From Murdochiella sp. Marseille-P8839 (GTDB taxonomy: Bacteria > Bacillota > Clostridia > Tissierellales > Peptoniphilaceae): a stretch of 64,000 bases of DNA. Below, one piece after another: positions 25,344 to 34,810 of the stretch. Below the pieces are notes generated by a model. The model did not search any database. It was not told the origin of the DNA and worked only from the letters and a program-made list of their open reading frames with translations. Position 1 is the first letter of the stretch, and the number at the start of each line of letters is the position of its first letter. Where the stretch lies: assembly GCA_019753405.1 (NCBI GenBank), contig JAIKLF010000003.1:62001-126000 (forward strand), written 5' to 3'. The position numbers and the translations under genes are program-made.

Positions 25344-25478
25344 AGGCGCCCCCTTTCTTCGGCATCGATTGGGTTTCCGATGGGACTCGTAAAGCCATCC
25401 TGACCAACCTGTTTCAGTATATCGTCGTCCTACAAAGAATTCATGTTATGAAAGTAATGTGTCCTTTTTGAAACTAAA

Positions 25479-26195
25479 CTAAATGCTCCAATGGAAAAAT
25501 TGTTTCTTTGCCACCGGATCTGTCGTCAATCGGTATTCATGTAAAGGCCTTCCGATATTTCCATAAATGTATGTTTTTCGTAAAATCTTTTCCTCTGCGA
25601 GGAAATCCAGATATTTCTTCACGGTTACACGAGAAAGCGCCAGTACGTCGGCAATATCCTGTACACAAAACGCTTCCTTCTGTGTTTTGATCTCTCGGCA
25701 AATTCGGTTTAATGTGTTCAAATCAATGCCCTTCGGCAAGGAAGAAGCGTCAGAGGGAGCGCTCGCGCCGAGGTCACCGGAAAGCATGTCCAACTCCGTC
25801 TGGCTTAAACGCTCTTTTTCCAGCAAAGATGAACGCTGCTGAAATTTATCCAGTGCTTCCGACAGACGTTCATACGTAAACGGCTTCAAAAGATAATCAA
25901 TGCAGCCAAAACGAAATGCTTCACGAATTTGTGCGCTGTCTTTTGCCGCAGACACGATAATCGCTTCGATTTGTTCCTGTTCTTGACGAATGTTGCGCAA
26001 TACGTCCAGTCCCGATGCACCGGGAAGATAAATATCCAAAAGCACCAGCGATACAGAATGCGTGGAAAGATATGCCATCGCTTCTTCCGCACTGTTCGCT
26101 ACGGCAACCTCCCGGTAACCATGATGAAGGAGAAATTCACTGGTCATGGTTGCTACCTGCGGATCATCTTCAATAATCAATATTCCGTCGTTCAT
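25479..26195 (-). CDS. CitB/DcuR-type response regulator
   Basis: A 238-residue response regulator. The receiver has IIEDDPQV, phospho-Asp in LVLLDIYLPG (about residue 54) and LLKPF (Lys about 104). The C-terminal half has a helix-turn-helix of the CitB/DpiA type (VQDIADVLALSRVTVKKYLDF). It overlaps the sensor kinase stop codon by 4 bp (ATGA). The family usually responds to di- or tricarboxylates; the neighbouring permease genes make a purine-related role equally open. Confidence 0.92.
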   Translation of the reverse strand: MNDGILIIEDDPQVATMTSEFLLHHGYREVAVANSAEEAMAYLSTHSVSLVLLDIYLPGASGLDVLRNIRQEQEQIEAIIVSAAKDSAQIREAFRFGCIDYLLKPFTYERLSEALDKFQQRSSLLEKERLSQTELDMLSGDLGASAPSDASSLPKGIDLNTLNRICREIKTQKEAFCVQDIADVLALSRVTVKKYLDFLAEEKILRKTYIYGNIGRPLHEYRLTTDPVAKKQFFHWSI

Positions 26196-27871
26196 GCTTC
26201 CTCCTTTCGAACCAGATGGGCCACAAACTCCGTTCCCGATACCTCATCGCTGGAAACGGAAACATAGCCGTTGTGCCGTGCGCATGCTTTTTTAACCAAA
26301 TGTAGACCGATACCGTTTCCTTCTTTTTTTGTGGTCACGCCATAGTCAAAAATATGTTCCATTTGCTCTTCTGCAATCGGAGCTCCTGAATTCCAAACCG
26401 AGATGGTAATTTCCTTCCCCGTCTCCACGATATCCAATGTCACCATGCGCATCGCCGAACTTTGTGCGGCATCAAACGCATTATCCAAAAGATTTCCGGT
26501 GATCACGACGAGATCCTGAATGAGATCGTTGCTCTCTGTCTGTTCCATGAGAGAATTATCCGTTAAAACCAAGTCCACCTTCTTCTCTGCTGCACGATCG
26601 AACTTGCTGAGCAAAAACGCACAAAGAATCGGGTCGTGAATTTTTCCGCGAAGCGTCTCTTTTTCTCGTTCCTGCAGATGCAATAAACCGTCCAAATACT
26701 CCTGCAACGCAGGATAATTTTGTTCATGAACCAAGCCGGAAATTGCCTGCAGTTTATTATGAAATTCATGCATTTGCCCGCGCAGAGCCTCAATATAACT
26801 GCGCACACCCGTAATATCCTCTGCAAAACGCACAACTTCCTGTTTCGGACGAAACGTCATCAGTAAGCTTTTTTTGTCGGAATTTTCGACCACAATGGGA
26901 ATAAAATTCATATAGATCTTTTCTTTTCCGATATGCCCCTCGTAATCAAAAAGCGGCGTATTTCGTGAAAGCAGAGACGCCAGGGAAAGCTCCGGAATAA
27001 GCGTTGAGAACGAGATTTCCTCCTGCCCAAGATGCTGTTGACACAACGCCGTTGCCGTGCGATTGCAATGCAAAACGTTCCCCTCTTCGTCCACTGCAAC
27101 AATGCCGTCACGAACCGCATCGATCAAGGCGTTTCGTTCTACCAACAGCTGTGCAATCTCTTCCGGTTCCAAGTTAAACATGGTTCCCTTAATTTTATCG
27201 GTGAGATCCCATACGATGAGCAACGCAATCAGCATCACCAACATCGTCATGGCATTCAGATCCCTTTGCGTCTTCTGCACCGCCTCCTGCAAGTCGGTTT
27301 GCCCTTCTCCGTAGTGTAAGCTGGCGATAATCTGTCCCAGTAGCTGTCCGTCCTGACCATATACGGGCGCTGCTGCATACAGGGGTTCTTTATCCCGATG
27401 CCCTTTCGGCAGCAGTTGCCGTTCTTCATTCATCGGATATTGACAAAATTCGCGAAGAATGTTTTCCTCCACGCCTTTTTCCGCCGACGTATAGACTATA
27501 CGATGATTTTTATCCAACACGGTAAACCCGGAACAATATGCGGAAGCTTCCCATCGATGAGCAAGTTCGGCCATTTCTACATCCGGCTGCGCGCTGTCCC
27601 CTGCTTGCTTATTCTTGTCTTCTTCCGACCGTTGCGCTTCACCCGATCTTTCCGCTTTACTCTGTTCCGTCTCTTCACGATTCTTTCGCTGTTGCAGTTG
27701 ATCAATCAACGCGTCCGTTTCAGCAAATTGTCGAACCAAATCGGCAAGCGCCGAAGCATTCGCTTTCGTTACCGTCTTCTGCAGGCGCATCGACACCGGA
27801 TAATGATTGAGTAACAGCAGTGCTACGACAACCGCACCGACCAGCATCATAATTTTTGTCCGCAGTTTCAA
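26192..27871 (-). CDS. CitA/DcuS-type sensor histidine kinase
   Basis: A 559-residue sensor. TM1 is about 7-27. The extracytoplasmic sensor domain extends to about 205 and contains a charged Glu/Lys/Gln-rich insertion (about residues 62-95) not typical of the family. TM2 is about 207-226, a PAS domain about 245-345, and the kinase has the short His motif HEFHNKLQAISGL (about 381-393) and a HATPase domain with NLLDNAFDA and GNGIGLHLVK. The start is TTG at 27871 with AAAGGAG 7 bases upstream; the first ATG lies inside TM1. It is the first gene of a two-gene operon with the regulator. Confidence 0.92.
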   Translation of the reverse strand: MKLRTKIMMLVGAVVVALLLLNHYPVSMRLQKTVTKANASALADLVRQFAETDALIDQLQQRKNREETEQSKAERSGEAQRSEEDKNKQAGDSAQPDVEMAELAHRWEASAYCSGFTVLDKNHRIVYTSAEKGVEENILREFCQYPMNEERQLLPKGHRDKEPLYAAAPVYGQDGQLLGQIIASLHYGEGQTDLQEAVQKTQRDLNAMTMLVMLIALLIVWDLTDKIKGTMFNLEPEEIAQLLVERNALIDAVRDGIVAVDEEGNVLHCNRTATALCQQHLGQEEISFSTLIPELSLASLLSRNTPLFDYEGHIGKEKIYMNFIPIVVENSDKKSLLMTFRPKQEVVRFAEDITGVRSYIEALRGQMHEFHNKLQAISGLVHEQNYPALQEYLDGLLHLQEREKETLRGKIHDPILCAFLLSKFDRAAEKKVDLVLTDNSLMEQTESNDLIQDLVVITGNLLDNAFDAAQSSAMRMVTLDIVETGKEITISVWNSGAPIAEEQMEHIFDYGVTTKKEGNGIGLHLVKKACARHNGYVSVSSDEVSGTEFVAHLVRKEEA

Positions 27872-28021
27872 TCCGTTTCTCCTTTAGTCCGCATGCGATG
27901 CGTCTGCTTACGACGAGTCTACTTCCGACGCTTGGTATTACCTGTCCTTCTTATCATAAACGAATCGCCGGAATTTGATCCTTTTTTCCACCAATCTTCA
28001 CCGAAAAATAACATATCCTTC

Positions 28022-28050
28022 TTGCCGTTATGATATTAAAATGATATTAT
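28022..28050 (+). promoter_or_regulatory. Candidate promoter of the SPFH gene
   Basis: TTGCCG (28022-28027) and TATTAT (28045-28050) with a 17-bp spacer, 29 bp before the start codon. An overlapping TATAAT begins at 28048. Confidence 0.45.
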
Positions 28051-28078
28051 AATGCTACAAAATAGAAAGGAACGAATT

Positions 28079-29158
28079 ATGGAACACAACCAAAACGATC
28101 CCCGTATTTTCCCCTCACCACAGACCGCGCAAGAAGCGAATGCGTCACAAAGCCCGCAACCTCTGCATGACCCGACGATTTCGCCGCGCCGTTTAACGCG
28201 CAAAATCAGTGGCTTTATTCCCGTTCTTTGCGGGTTGATGCTCATCGGTTCCATTCCGCTCTTTATTTTTGGCGCCGTCCTGTTGGATGAAGAGAAGCCG
28301 AGTGGCGGCATCTTCATGGCTTTGGCGGCACTCATGCTGATCGTTTCGCTTTTGCTGATCATCGCCATCAAAAGTGTCAAGCCAAATGAAGCAGCGGTCT
28401 TCACGCTTTTCGGCAACTATTATGGCACCATCGATCAACCGGGACTGTATCTGCTTAATCCCTTTGTATCCAGCGTGACCGACCCGGCTCGTAAAGGTGG
28501 GACGGAGAAAAAGAGCAAAGACGCTGCAGAACCGTCTATTGAAATCAACATCCCTACCGGTCGACTGTCTCTCAAGGTCAAGACATTGAATAATGAGCGG
28601 CAAAAAGTCAATGATCTTCTGGGAAATCCTGTCATTCTCGAGACCGTCGTGTTCTGGCGCATCGTGGATCCGACCAAAGCCGTCTTTAACGTGGACAACT
28701 ACTTTGAATTTTTATCGACACAGTGCGATTCCGTCGTGCGTAACATCGCGCGTCTGTATCCCTACGACAATCTGGAATTTGATGATATCGCGGATAGTGA
28801 AAAGACCCTAATGGGCTCTTCGCAAGTGATTGCGGATGAAATGCAGCGCGCATTACAAGAGAAAATGCACGTTGCCGGCATTTTCATTGAAGATGTGCGT
28901 ATCTCGCATCTAGCTTATGCGGAAGAAATTGCCGCAGCCATGTTACAACGTCAACAGGCGTCAGCTGTTGTCTCCGCACGCAGCAAGATTGTGGACGGCG
29001 CAGTTGGTATGGTAGAAATGGCCTTAGCACAGTTGGATGAAAAACATCTGGTCGCCTTGGATGAGGAGCGCAAGGCACAGATGGTTTCCAATCTTCTCGT
29101 CGTCCTCTGTGCGTCCAAAGAAGTCGCACCGATCGTGAACAGCGGATCGATCTACTGA
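28079..29158 (+). CDS. SPFH/Band 7 domain membrane protein
   Basis: A 359-residue protein with two N-terminal membrane segments (about residues 45-68 and 78-100) followed by an SPFH (stomatin/prohibitin/flotillin) domain from about 105 (SVKPNEAAVFTLFGNYYGTIDQPGLYLLNP). A helical tail includes SHLAYAEEIAAAMLQRQQASAVV. Such proteins scaffold membrane microdomains; the precise function is unknown. AGAAAGGA precedes the ATG. Its stop shares one base with the start of the downstream gene (TGATG), so they are co-translated. Confidence 0.9.
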   Translation: MEHNQNDPRIFPSPQTAQEANASQSPQPLHDPTISPRRLTRKISGFIPVLCGLMLIGSIPLFIFGAVLLDEEKPSGGIFMALAALMLIVSLLLIIAIKSVKPNEAAVFTLFGNYYGTIDQPGLYLLNPFVSSVTDPARKGGTEKKSKDAAEPSIEINIPTGRLSLKVKTLNNERQKVNDLLGNPVILETVVFWRIVDPTKAVFNVDNYFEFLSTQCDSVVRNIARLYPYDNLEFDDIADSEKTLMGSSQVIADEMQRALQEKMHVAGIFIEDVRISHLAYAEEIAAAMLQRQQASAVVSARSKIVDGAVGMVEMALAQLDEKHLVALDEERKAQMVSNLLVVLCASKEVAPIVNSGSIY

Positions 29159-29451
29159 TGGCAGCGCAGGATAAACGCCCTATGCCGGATAGGGATGAAC
29201 TCGCGCTTGCAAAACGTGAAGAACGTCTGCGCAGGCGGCTTGAAGAGATTGAGCAGCGGGAGAAGATGCTCAAGGAGCGGGAGAAAGCGTTGATTGCCGG
29301 CGAGCAGGAAAAGAAGCAAGTGCTGCTGCGCATTCCCCTCTCCCTCTGGTTTTCACTGGCACGCTGGGCGGATCAGGATCTTCGCTCCATCAATGGGCAA
29401 ATTGAGTATTTGCTAACCCGAGCCGTGCGGGAGAAAGAAAAGAATAAATGA
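29158..29451 (+). CDS. Arc-like ribbon-helix-helix small protein
   Basis: A 97-residue protein. The N-terminal 55 residues are a charged helix likely to form a coiled coil (EERLRRRLEEIEQREKMLKE). The C-terminal 40 residues resemble an Arc/MetJ ribbon-helix-helix (LLRIPLSLWFSLARWADQDL, then RSINGQIEYLL). It starts on the last base of the SPFH stop codon. Whether it binds DNA or only the SPFH protein cannot be decided from sequence. Confidence 0.8.
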   Translation: MAAQDKRPMPDRDELALAKREERLRRRLEEIEQREKMLKEREKALIAGEQEKKQVLLRIPLSLWFSLARWADQDLRSINGQIEYLLTRAVREKEKNK

Positions 29452-29452
29452 A

Positions 29453-29483
29453 AAAAACGACGGATTTTTCCGTCGCTTTTTTC
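29453..29483 (+). terminator. Intrinsic terminator of the SPFH operon
   Basis: CGACGGA (29458-29464) pairs with TCCGTCG (29469-29475), followed by six T. Confidence 0.85.
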
Positions 29484-29769
29484 ATTGCAGCGGAGTGCTG
29501 CCGGAACCGTGATTAGCCGCGCGGTTTTATGAGTGTTCTGCGTACGCTCTGGCGAACGAAGAGCGGATAAAGAGCTTTCACTTCTTTAGATATACAAAAT
29601 GCCCCTCGGCGAGCACCGAGGGGCAGCGAATTCAATTCTTGGCGTCCGGTAACGCAGGAAACGCGCCACCATATTTCCGAGCCGCTGTGCTATAGCACGG
29701 CAACATGGCCGAGTCGCCTTACCTTACCGCAGAACGATACGTCCTGATCGCCTGTCGATTCAGGAGGGA
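29484..29769. other. Intergenic region, SPFH operon / gdhA
   Basis: Together with the SPFH terminator this makes about 318 bp between genes. It contains the gdhA terminator hairpin and a GTGCTATAGCAC palindrome near 29689-29700. No gene is supported. Confidence 0.6.
29593..29625 (-). terminator. Candidate terminator of gdhA
   Basis: A 10-bp stem (TGCCCCTCGG 29600-29609 with CCGAGGGGCA 29616-29625) is followed by TTTTG on the minus strand. It lies 145 bp past the gdhA stop. Confidence 0.6.
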
Positions 29770-31035
29770 TTAATACCAGCCACGCAGCTTCATGGCCTTG
29801 TCGATCGACTGGATAGCGTACATATAGACGGCTTCACGCGGTGTGACACCATATTCATCACAGACGCCGAAGACACCTTCGATAGCTTTCATCATGTCCG
29901 CTTCCTGCTTCGTCTCGACTTCTTCTTCCGTCCAGTAGTAGCCGTACTGGTTCTGTACCCACTCATAGTAGGAAACCAGAACACCGCCGGAGTTGGTCAG
30001 GATGTCCGGAGTCAACGCAATATTTCTTTCGGCAAGAACTTTGTCGCCTTCCGGAGTGGTCGGGCCGTTCGCTGCTTCGCAAACGAGTTTGACGTTCAGT
30101 TTCTTCGCCAGATCGCCGGTGATGACGTTCTCGAGAGCTGCTGGAATCAGGATGTCATAGGATCCCGTCCAGAATTCCTCTTCGGAAATGCGTTTGGCAT
30201 CGGGGAAGCCGATGAGCGTACCGTGTTCTTCTTTATAAGCCATCATCTTTTCGTAATCGAGACCGTTCTCGTTATAAAGGGCATAGTTGCCTTCCTTGCG
30301 ATCCCATTCCGCCAAAGCGCAAACTTTTCCGCCCTGACGATTGACACTCTTCACGGTAAAGTTGCCGACGTTGCCGAAGCCCTGTACAGCAATTTTTGCC
30401 GTCTTGATGTCCAGGCCGAAGCGTTTTGCCGCTTCACGCGTAACGATGGAAACACCGAAGCCCGTCGCTGCGTTACGTCCCAAGGATCCGCCGAAGTCCA
30501 CCGGCTTACCGGTGAAGGTGCCGACATCCATTCTGTCTCCGTTCAACTTAATGTATTCATCCAGGAACCAGCTCATGATCTGGCCGTTGGTGTTGACGTC
30601 CGGTGCCGGAATATCGATGCGCTCACCAAGATATTTATAAAGGCCACGAATGTAGCCGCGGCAAAGCTGTTCCAATTCTTTCTTGGATAGTTCTGCAGGA
30701 TCGACGCAGATGCCGCCCTTTGCACCGCCGTACGGAAGACCGAGAGCACCGCCCTTGAAAGTCATCCAAAGTGACAGGGCCTTGACTTCATCCATATTGA
30801 CGTTCGGATGGAAACGGACGCCGCCCTTGCACGGACCGACAGCCGAGTTGTGCGCAGAACGCCAGCCTTTAAACGTCTTCAGAGAACCATCATCCATTTT
30901 CACCGGAATCGTGATTTCGATGACACGCTGGGGCTCTTTCAGCAGTTCATAAACTGCCGGATCCGCACCCAACTTCTCACATGCGGCTTTGACTTTTTCT
31001 TGTGCAGCTACCAGTGGATTTAATGTATCTGTCAT
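29770..31035 (-). CDS. gdhA: NAD-type glutamate dehydrogenase
   Basis: A 421-residue Glu/Leu/Phe/Val dehydrogenase, interconverting glutamate and 2-oxoglutarate plus ammonia. The catalytic Lys region LPYGGAKGGI, substrate region GPCKGGVRFHP, and a Rossmann motif (VQGFGNVGNFT) are present. The length matches the hexameric clostridial and peptostreptococcal NAD enzymes used for glutamate fermentation. GGGAGGG precedes the ATG. It overlaps murI by 4 bp (ATGA), so both are on one transcript. Confidence 0.95.
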   Translation of the reverse strand: MTDTLNPLVAAQEKVKAACEKLGADPAVYELLKEPQRVIEITIPVKMDDGSLKTFKGWRSAHNSAVGPCKGGVRFHPNVNMDEVKALSLWMTFKGGALGLPYGGAKGGICVDPAELSKKELEQLCRGYIRGLYKYLGERIDIPAPDVNTNGQIMSWFLDEYIKLNGDRMDVGTFTGKPVDFGGSLGRNAATGFGVSIVTREAAKRFGLDIKTAKIAVQGFGNVGNFTVKSVNRQGGKVCALAEWDRKEGNYALYNENGLDYEKMMAYKEEHGTLIGFPDAKRISEEEFWTGSYDILIPAALENVITGDLAKKLNVKLVCEAANGPTTPEGDKVLAERNIALTPDILTNSGGVLVSYYEWVQNQYGYYWTEEEVETKQEADMMKAIEGVFGVCDEYGVTPREAVYMYAIQSIDKAMKLRGWY

Positions 31036-31841
31036 TTCATCCCTCCCATAGATTCAACATTCAATTGCTTGAAGTTGACCTGTCGACCGGACAAATCCAA
31101 AAAGCGTTCGGCGACTTGTTGAAACGCGGCAACGTCACCGGTTGCCAAAAATTCGATGCTCCCCTCTTCTGTAGATGCCTTCGGAACGATGCGAGCGATT
31201 TCGTCAAGCATAGGTTCCGCCGGATCGACAAGAGTGACGCCGCTGCCCGCCGGAAAAAACTTCCGGAAAATAGGAAGCGCCAGGGGAAGATGCGTACAGC
31301 CGAGAATCAGCGTATCATACGGAAAAGAAGCAATCTGATCCAGATACCGACTAATGAGTTTCTCTGCTGTGTCATCATCAAAATGCCCATGTTCAATGGC
31401 CACCACCAAATCCGAGGTTTCGCAGCTGAGCACTTCCACCGAAGGATCAACTGCCTCCAAAGCCTTTTGGTAGCTACCACTAAGCACTGTAGCCCGGGTT
31501 GCGAGAAGCGCGATTTTTTTTGTTCGTGATGCACGAACCGCATAGCGACATGCCGGGTCAATCACGCCAATGACCGGGAAAGAGAACGTTTCCCTGGCAC
31601 GTTGCAAGGCAAACACCGTTGCCGTGTTACAAGCAATAACGGCGGCAACGGGATTTTGTTTTTCCAATTCGTGGAGGCATTGAAGGGTAAATGTCTCCAC
31701 TTCCTGCGGAGTCCGCAGACCATAGGGCATACGCTTCGTATCACCAATGTAGGTGACCGGCCTATGCATGGTTTCCATGGCGCGACGCAATACGGAAAAT
31801 CCGCCTACGCCGCTATCAAAAAAGCCAATGGGTCGATTCAT
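31032..31841 (-). CDS. murI: Glutamate racemase
   Basis: A 269-residue racemase making D-glutamate for peptidoglycan. IGFFDSGVGGFSVL is the N-terminal motif, and the two catalytic Cys lie in AVIACNTATV and LILGCTHLPL. The start at 31841 is preferred: AGGA is 5 bases upstream, whereas the ATG two codons earlier is too close to it. Co-operonic with gdhA, linking two steps that use glutamate. Confidence 0.95.
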   Translation of the reverse strand: MNRPIGFFDSGVGGFSVLRRAMETMHRPVTYIGDTKRMPYGLRTPQEVETFTLQCLHELEKQNPVAAVIACNTATVFALQRARETFSFPVIGVIDPACRYAVRASRTKKIALLATRATVLSGSYQKALEAVDPSVEVLSCETSDLVVAIEHGHFDDDTAEKLISRYLDQIASFPYDTLILGCTHLPLALPIFRKFFPAGSGVTLVDPAEPMLDEIARIVPKASTEEGSIEFLATGDVAAFQQVAERFLDLSGRQVNFKQLNVESMGGMK

Positions 31842-32219
31842 GTTCATCCTGTCTACATGATAAATGGAGGTGATTGCTGCAATTCGCTACTCCTCCACCT
31901 ACTTCTCTATGATTTAGGATGAAGGAAAAACGCTTTCTTGTCAACCCTTCATCCTGACTTGTCGATTATTCTCTCTTTTGTCTATCCTCTTCAGACGATA
32001 AGACTTTCTTGTCAAAAGAACGTCTAACCATACGTTCATTGACCACGCATAGGGTACTCTGTTCCAGCATTGGCGTCAAGCGCATTTCATTGTCTTTCCT
32101 TTTCTCCACAATTTGACCATGCCCAATGCCTATGCTGGAACAAACCATTCCACGATGGGCCGATGAGCAAGGAGCAATCGTCCTTTACCATCTCCCGTCA
32201 ATTTCAAGTAGGAGGAAAA
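31842..32219. other. Divergent intergenic region, murI / glycosyltransferase
   Basis: The region holds a 10-bp-stem hairpin AGGATGAAGG/CCTTCATCCT (31916-31955) and a second imperfect inverted repeat (TGTTCCAGCA at 32060-32069 with TGCTGGAACA at 32133-32142, also GCATTGG/CCAATGC inside). CTTTCTTGTCAA occurs twice (near 31933 and 32006). No gene is supported. Confidence 0.6.
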
Positions 32220-33272
32220 ATGCTGACCATCAACATGGTAACTCCCGGCAACAATGTCGCAGGACAGGGTGTCGGATCCGCGACGAATGAATTAATTCAT
32301 CTCTTAGAAACGTATGCGCATGAACCACTGCGCATTCAGCGCAATACGGCAAAAAACGCGGAAATCACCCATGTACATACCATTCATCCCTTGAGTTACG
32401 CCCAGATGATCGCCTCGAAAACACCGGTGGTCATGCATGTTCATTTTCTGCCGGATACACTGGAAGGCAGTATACAGATTACTCCGCCCTTCGATAAGCT
32501 CTTTAGCAGCTATGTGATGACGATGTATAAAAGCGCTGACGAGCTCGTTGTCGTCAATCCTTACTTTATTGACGAACTGGAGAAGTACGGGCTGCCACGT
32601 GAAAGTGTCACGTACATGCCAAATGTGGTGGATTCTTCCGCCTTTCGTCCCGCGCGCGGCGAGCATCCTCTTATTTACGATCGCTACCGCATCGATCCCG
32701 AAGCCTTTAACGTCATTTCCGTCGGTCAGGTTCAAACGCGAAAAGGGGTGGCCGATTTTCTGGATGTTGCCGAGCGCTGTCCGCAGTTGCAGTTTTATTG
32801 GGCAGGCGGCTTTTCTTTCGGTGCATTTACGGACGGCTATAAAGATTTGAAGGAGCGCATGGAGAATCCGCCGGAAAATGTGCATTTCCTGGACATCGTT
32901 CCGCGCGAGGAGATGAATGCTCTTTATAATGCCATGAACGTACTTTTTATGCCCTCGTATGCCGAACTCTTTCCCATGGCCGTCATGGAAGCTGTGCACG
33001 CCGGTCTGCCGATTGTACTTCGCGATTTGGATCTCTATCGCGTCATTTATTTTACCGATTATCTTCGTGCGAACGATAATACCGGTTTTGCGAATCTTTT
33101 ACTGCACCTGTCAACGGATTCCACTTTCTATTCCCAAGCGCAGCGCTCCTCCGCGAAAATTGCGCAGGATTATTCCGAAGAGTCCATTGCGGAAAAATGG
33201 ATCGCCTATTATCACCGCATTTTTGACAAGTACGATGGCAAGCGTGGAAAAACCTTTTTTGAAAGCAAATAG
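32220..33272 (+). CDS. GT-B family 4 glycosyltransferase
   Basis: A 350-residue glycosyltransferase of the GT4 type. The N-terminal NMVTPGNNVAGQGVGSATNEL marks the acceptor loop, VSVGQVQTRKGVADFLDVAE-like sequence the nucleotide-sugar domain, and LFMPSYAELFPMAVMEA contains the E-x7-E pattern. No membrane segment is seen. Relatives act on membrane diacylglycerol glycolipids or other glycans, but the substrate is not determined. The ATG at 32220 follows GGAGG; upstream in-frame ATGs exist at 32070 and 32163. Confidence 0.85.
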   Translation: MLTINMVTPGNNVAGQGVGSATNELIHLLETYAHEPLRIQRNTAKNAEITHVHTIHPLSYAQMIASKTPVVMHVHFLPDTLEGSIQITPPFDKLFSSYVMTMYKSADELVVVNPYFIDELEKYGLPRESVTYMPNVVDSSAFRPARGEHPLIYDRYRIDPEAFNVISVGQVQTRKGVADFLDVAERCPQLQFYWAGGFSFGAFTDGYKDLKERMENPPENVHFLDIVPREEMNALYNAMNVLFMPSYAELFPMAVMEAVHAGLPIVLRDLDLYRVIYFTDYLRANDNTGFANLLLHLSTDSTFYSQAQRSSAKIAQDYSEESIAEKWIAYYHRIFDKYDGKRGKTFFESK

Positions 33273-33320
33273 CAATAGCACAAGAAAACGTTCATATCAG
33301 ATCGATTATCGCTTACCTCT

Positions 33321-33366
33321 ATAAAAACCAAGCGCCACAGCAAACCTGCCGTGGCGCTTCTCTTTT
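33321..33366. terminator. Bidirectional terminator, glycosyltransferase / fumC
   Basis: AAGCGCCAC (33330-33338) pairs with GTGGCGCTT (33351-33359). T-runs lie on both strands (CTCTTTTT to the right, AAAAACC to the left). Confidence 0.85.
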
Positions 33367-33382
33367 TGATTTCGCATGCGCA

Positions 33383-34771
33383 CTACACCATTTTCGCCGG
33401 ATCCACAAGACGATCATATTCTTCGCTCGTCACCAGCCCGCTTTCCAGCGCTGCCTCTTTTAACGTTATGCCGCGCTCATGGGCAGTGTGAGCAATTTTG
33501 GATGCGGCGTCGTAACCGATGTACGGCGCAAGAGCAGTCACCAGCATCAGCGACTGCGTGAGAAGATGAGTCATCTGTTCCGTATTCGCCTCCAAGCCTT
33601 CCACCAGGAATTGACGGAAACAATCCATCCCACCGGCCAACAGGCGCATTGATGTCAGTACATTGTGAATAATCAACGGCATATAGGTGTTCATTTGCAT
33701 CTGTCCTGAGGCTGCCGCCATACCCACGGCAACATCATTGCCCATGACCTGTAAGGAAATCATCGTCAGCGACTCGACTTGGGTCGGATTCACCTTTCCG
33801 GGCATAATCGAGCTTCCCGGCTCATTAGCGGGAATATGATATTCCCCGATACCACAACGCGGCCCACAGGATAAAAAGCGAATATCGTTGGCGATTTTAT
33901 TCAGATCCGTCGCAAGTGACTTGAGCATGCCATGGAACCGGTTTAGTGGCGATTTCATAGAAAGCCCGTAAAACTTGTTTTCCAGTGGTGTAAAAGCAAG
34001 GCTAAGCTGTGCCGAAAGAGCCTCACACATCGCTTGATCATAGCCTTTCGGTGCATTCAATCCGGTGCCGACGGCCGTCCCGCCGAGCGGAAGAGCACCC
34101 AGTTCTTCCGTCGCTTTGCGAATGGCTTTTTCATTTTCTTCCAACGCCACACGCCAGGCGGATATCTCCTGTGCAGCCGTCAGCGGTGTCGCATCCTGCA
34201 AATGTGTACGACCCGTTTTAATGACATCGCAAACCTCTTCTTCTTTTTGGCGAAAGGCCTGAATTAAGGCCGAAAGAGCCGGCAAAAGTCGTCTCTCCGC
34301 CTGTTCCCTGGCGGCAATATACATCGCACTCGGAAATACGTCATTGGAACTCTGGGACCGATTCACATGATCGTTGGGATGCAGTAGGTTTTCTCCGGCC
34401 AAGACGTTTCCGCGATGGGCAATCACTTCGTTTACATTCATATTCGTCTGCGTACCACTTCCCGTTTGCCAAATCGAAAGCGGAAAATGCGTGTCCAATT
34501 TTCCCTGTAAAATTTCTTCACAAACGGTGTCGATAAGGTCCGCTCGTCGCTCATCCAGAACCCCGAGCGTCACATTGACCCCTGCTGCCGCTTTTTTAAT
34601 ACGTGCCAGGGCATAGATCACTTCCAGGGGCATCGTTCCTCCATCCGTCGGAAAATGATGACGGCTTCTTTCCGTCTGTGCGCCCCAATACGCCGTTTCC
34701 GGCACCGGAACTTCCCCCAGTGCGTCTTTTTCCATGCGCATGCGGTTGGTCGGAACAAATTTTTCCTGCAT
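33383..34771 (-). CDS. fumC: Fumarate hydratase, class II
   Basis: A 462-residue cofactor-free fumarase (fumarate to malate). The family signature GSSIMPGKVNPTQ is present, with TGSGTQTNMNVNEV and KTGRTHLQDATPL in the active-site regions. GAAGGAGAG precedes the ATG at 34771; 13 upstream in-frame codons are not counted. It lies 39 bp after the DegV gene on the same strand. Confidence 0.96.
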   Translation of the reverse strand: MQEKFVPTNRMRMEKDALGEVPVPETAYWGAQTERSRHHFPTDGGTMPLEVIYALARIKKAAAGVNVTLGVLDERRADLIDTVCEEILQGKLDTHFPLSIWQTGSGTQTNMNVNEVIAHRGNVLAGENLLHPNDHVNRSQSSNDVFPSAMYIAAREQAERRLLPALSALIQAFRQKEEEVCDVIKTGRTHLQDATPLTAAQEISAWRVALEENEKAIRKATEELGALPLGGTAVGTGLNAPKGYDQAMCEALSAQLSLAFTPLENKFYGLSMKSPLNRFHGMLKSLATDLNKIANDIRFLSCGPRCGIGEYHIPANEPGSSIMPGKVNPTQVESLTMISLQVMGNDVAVGMAAASGQMQMNTYMPLIIHNVLTSMRLLAGGMDCFRQFLVEGLEANTEQMTHLLTQSLMLVTALAPYIGYDAASKIAHTAHERGITLKEAALESGLVTSEEYDRLVDPAKMV

Positions 34772-34810
34772 GATCTCTCCTTCTTTTCTGTTCACGTTCC
34801 CTGTTCGCAA

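Noticed and set aside
32060-32142. Terminator or T-box before the glycosyltransferase
   Set aside because: The inverted repeat has no T-run and none of the conserved T-box sequences.
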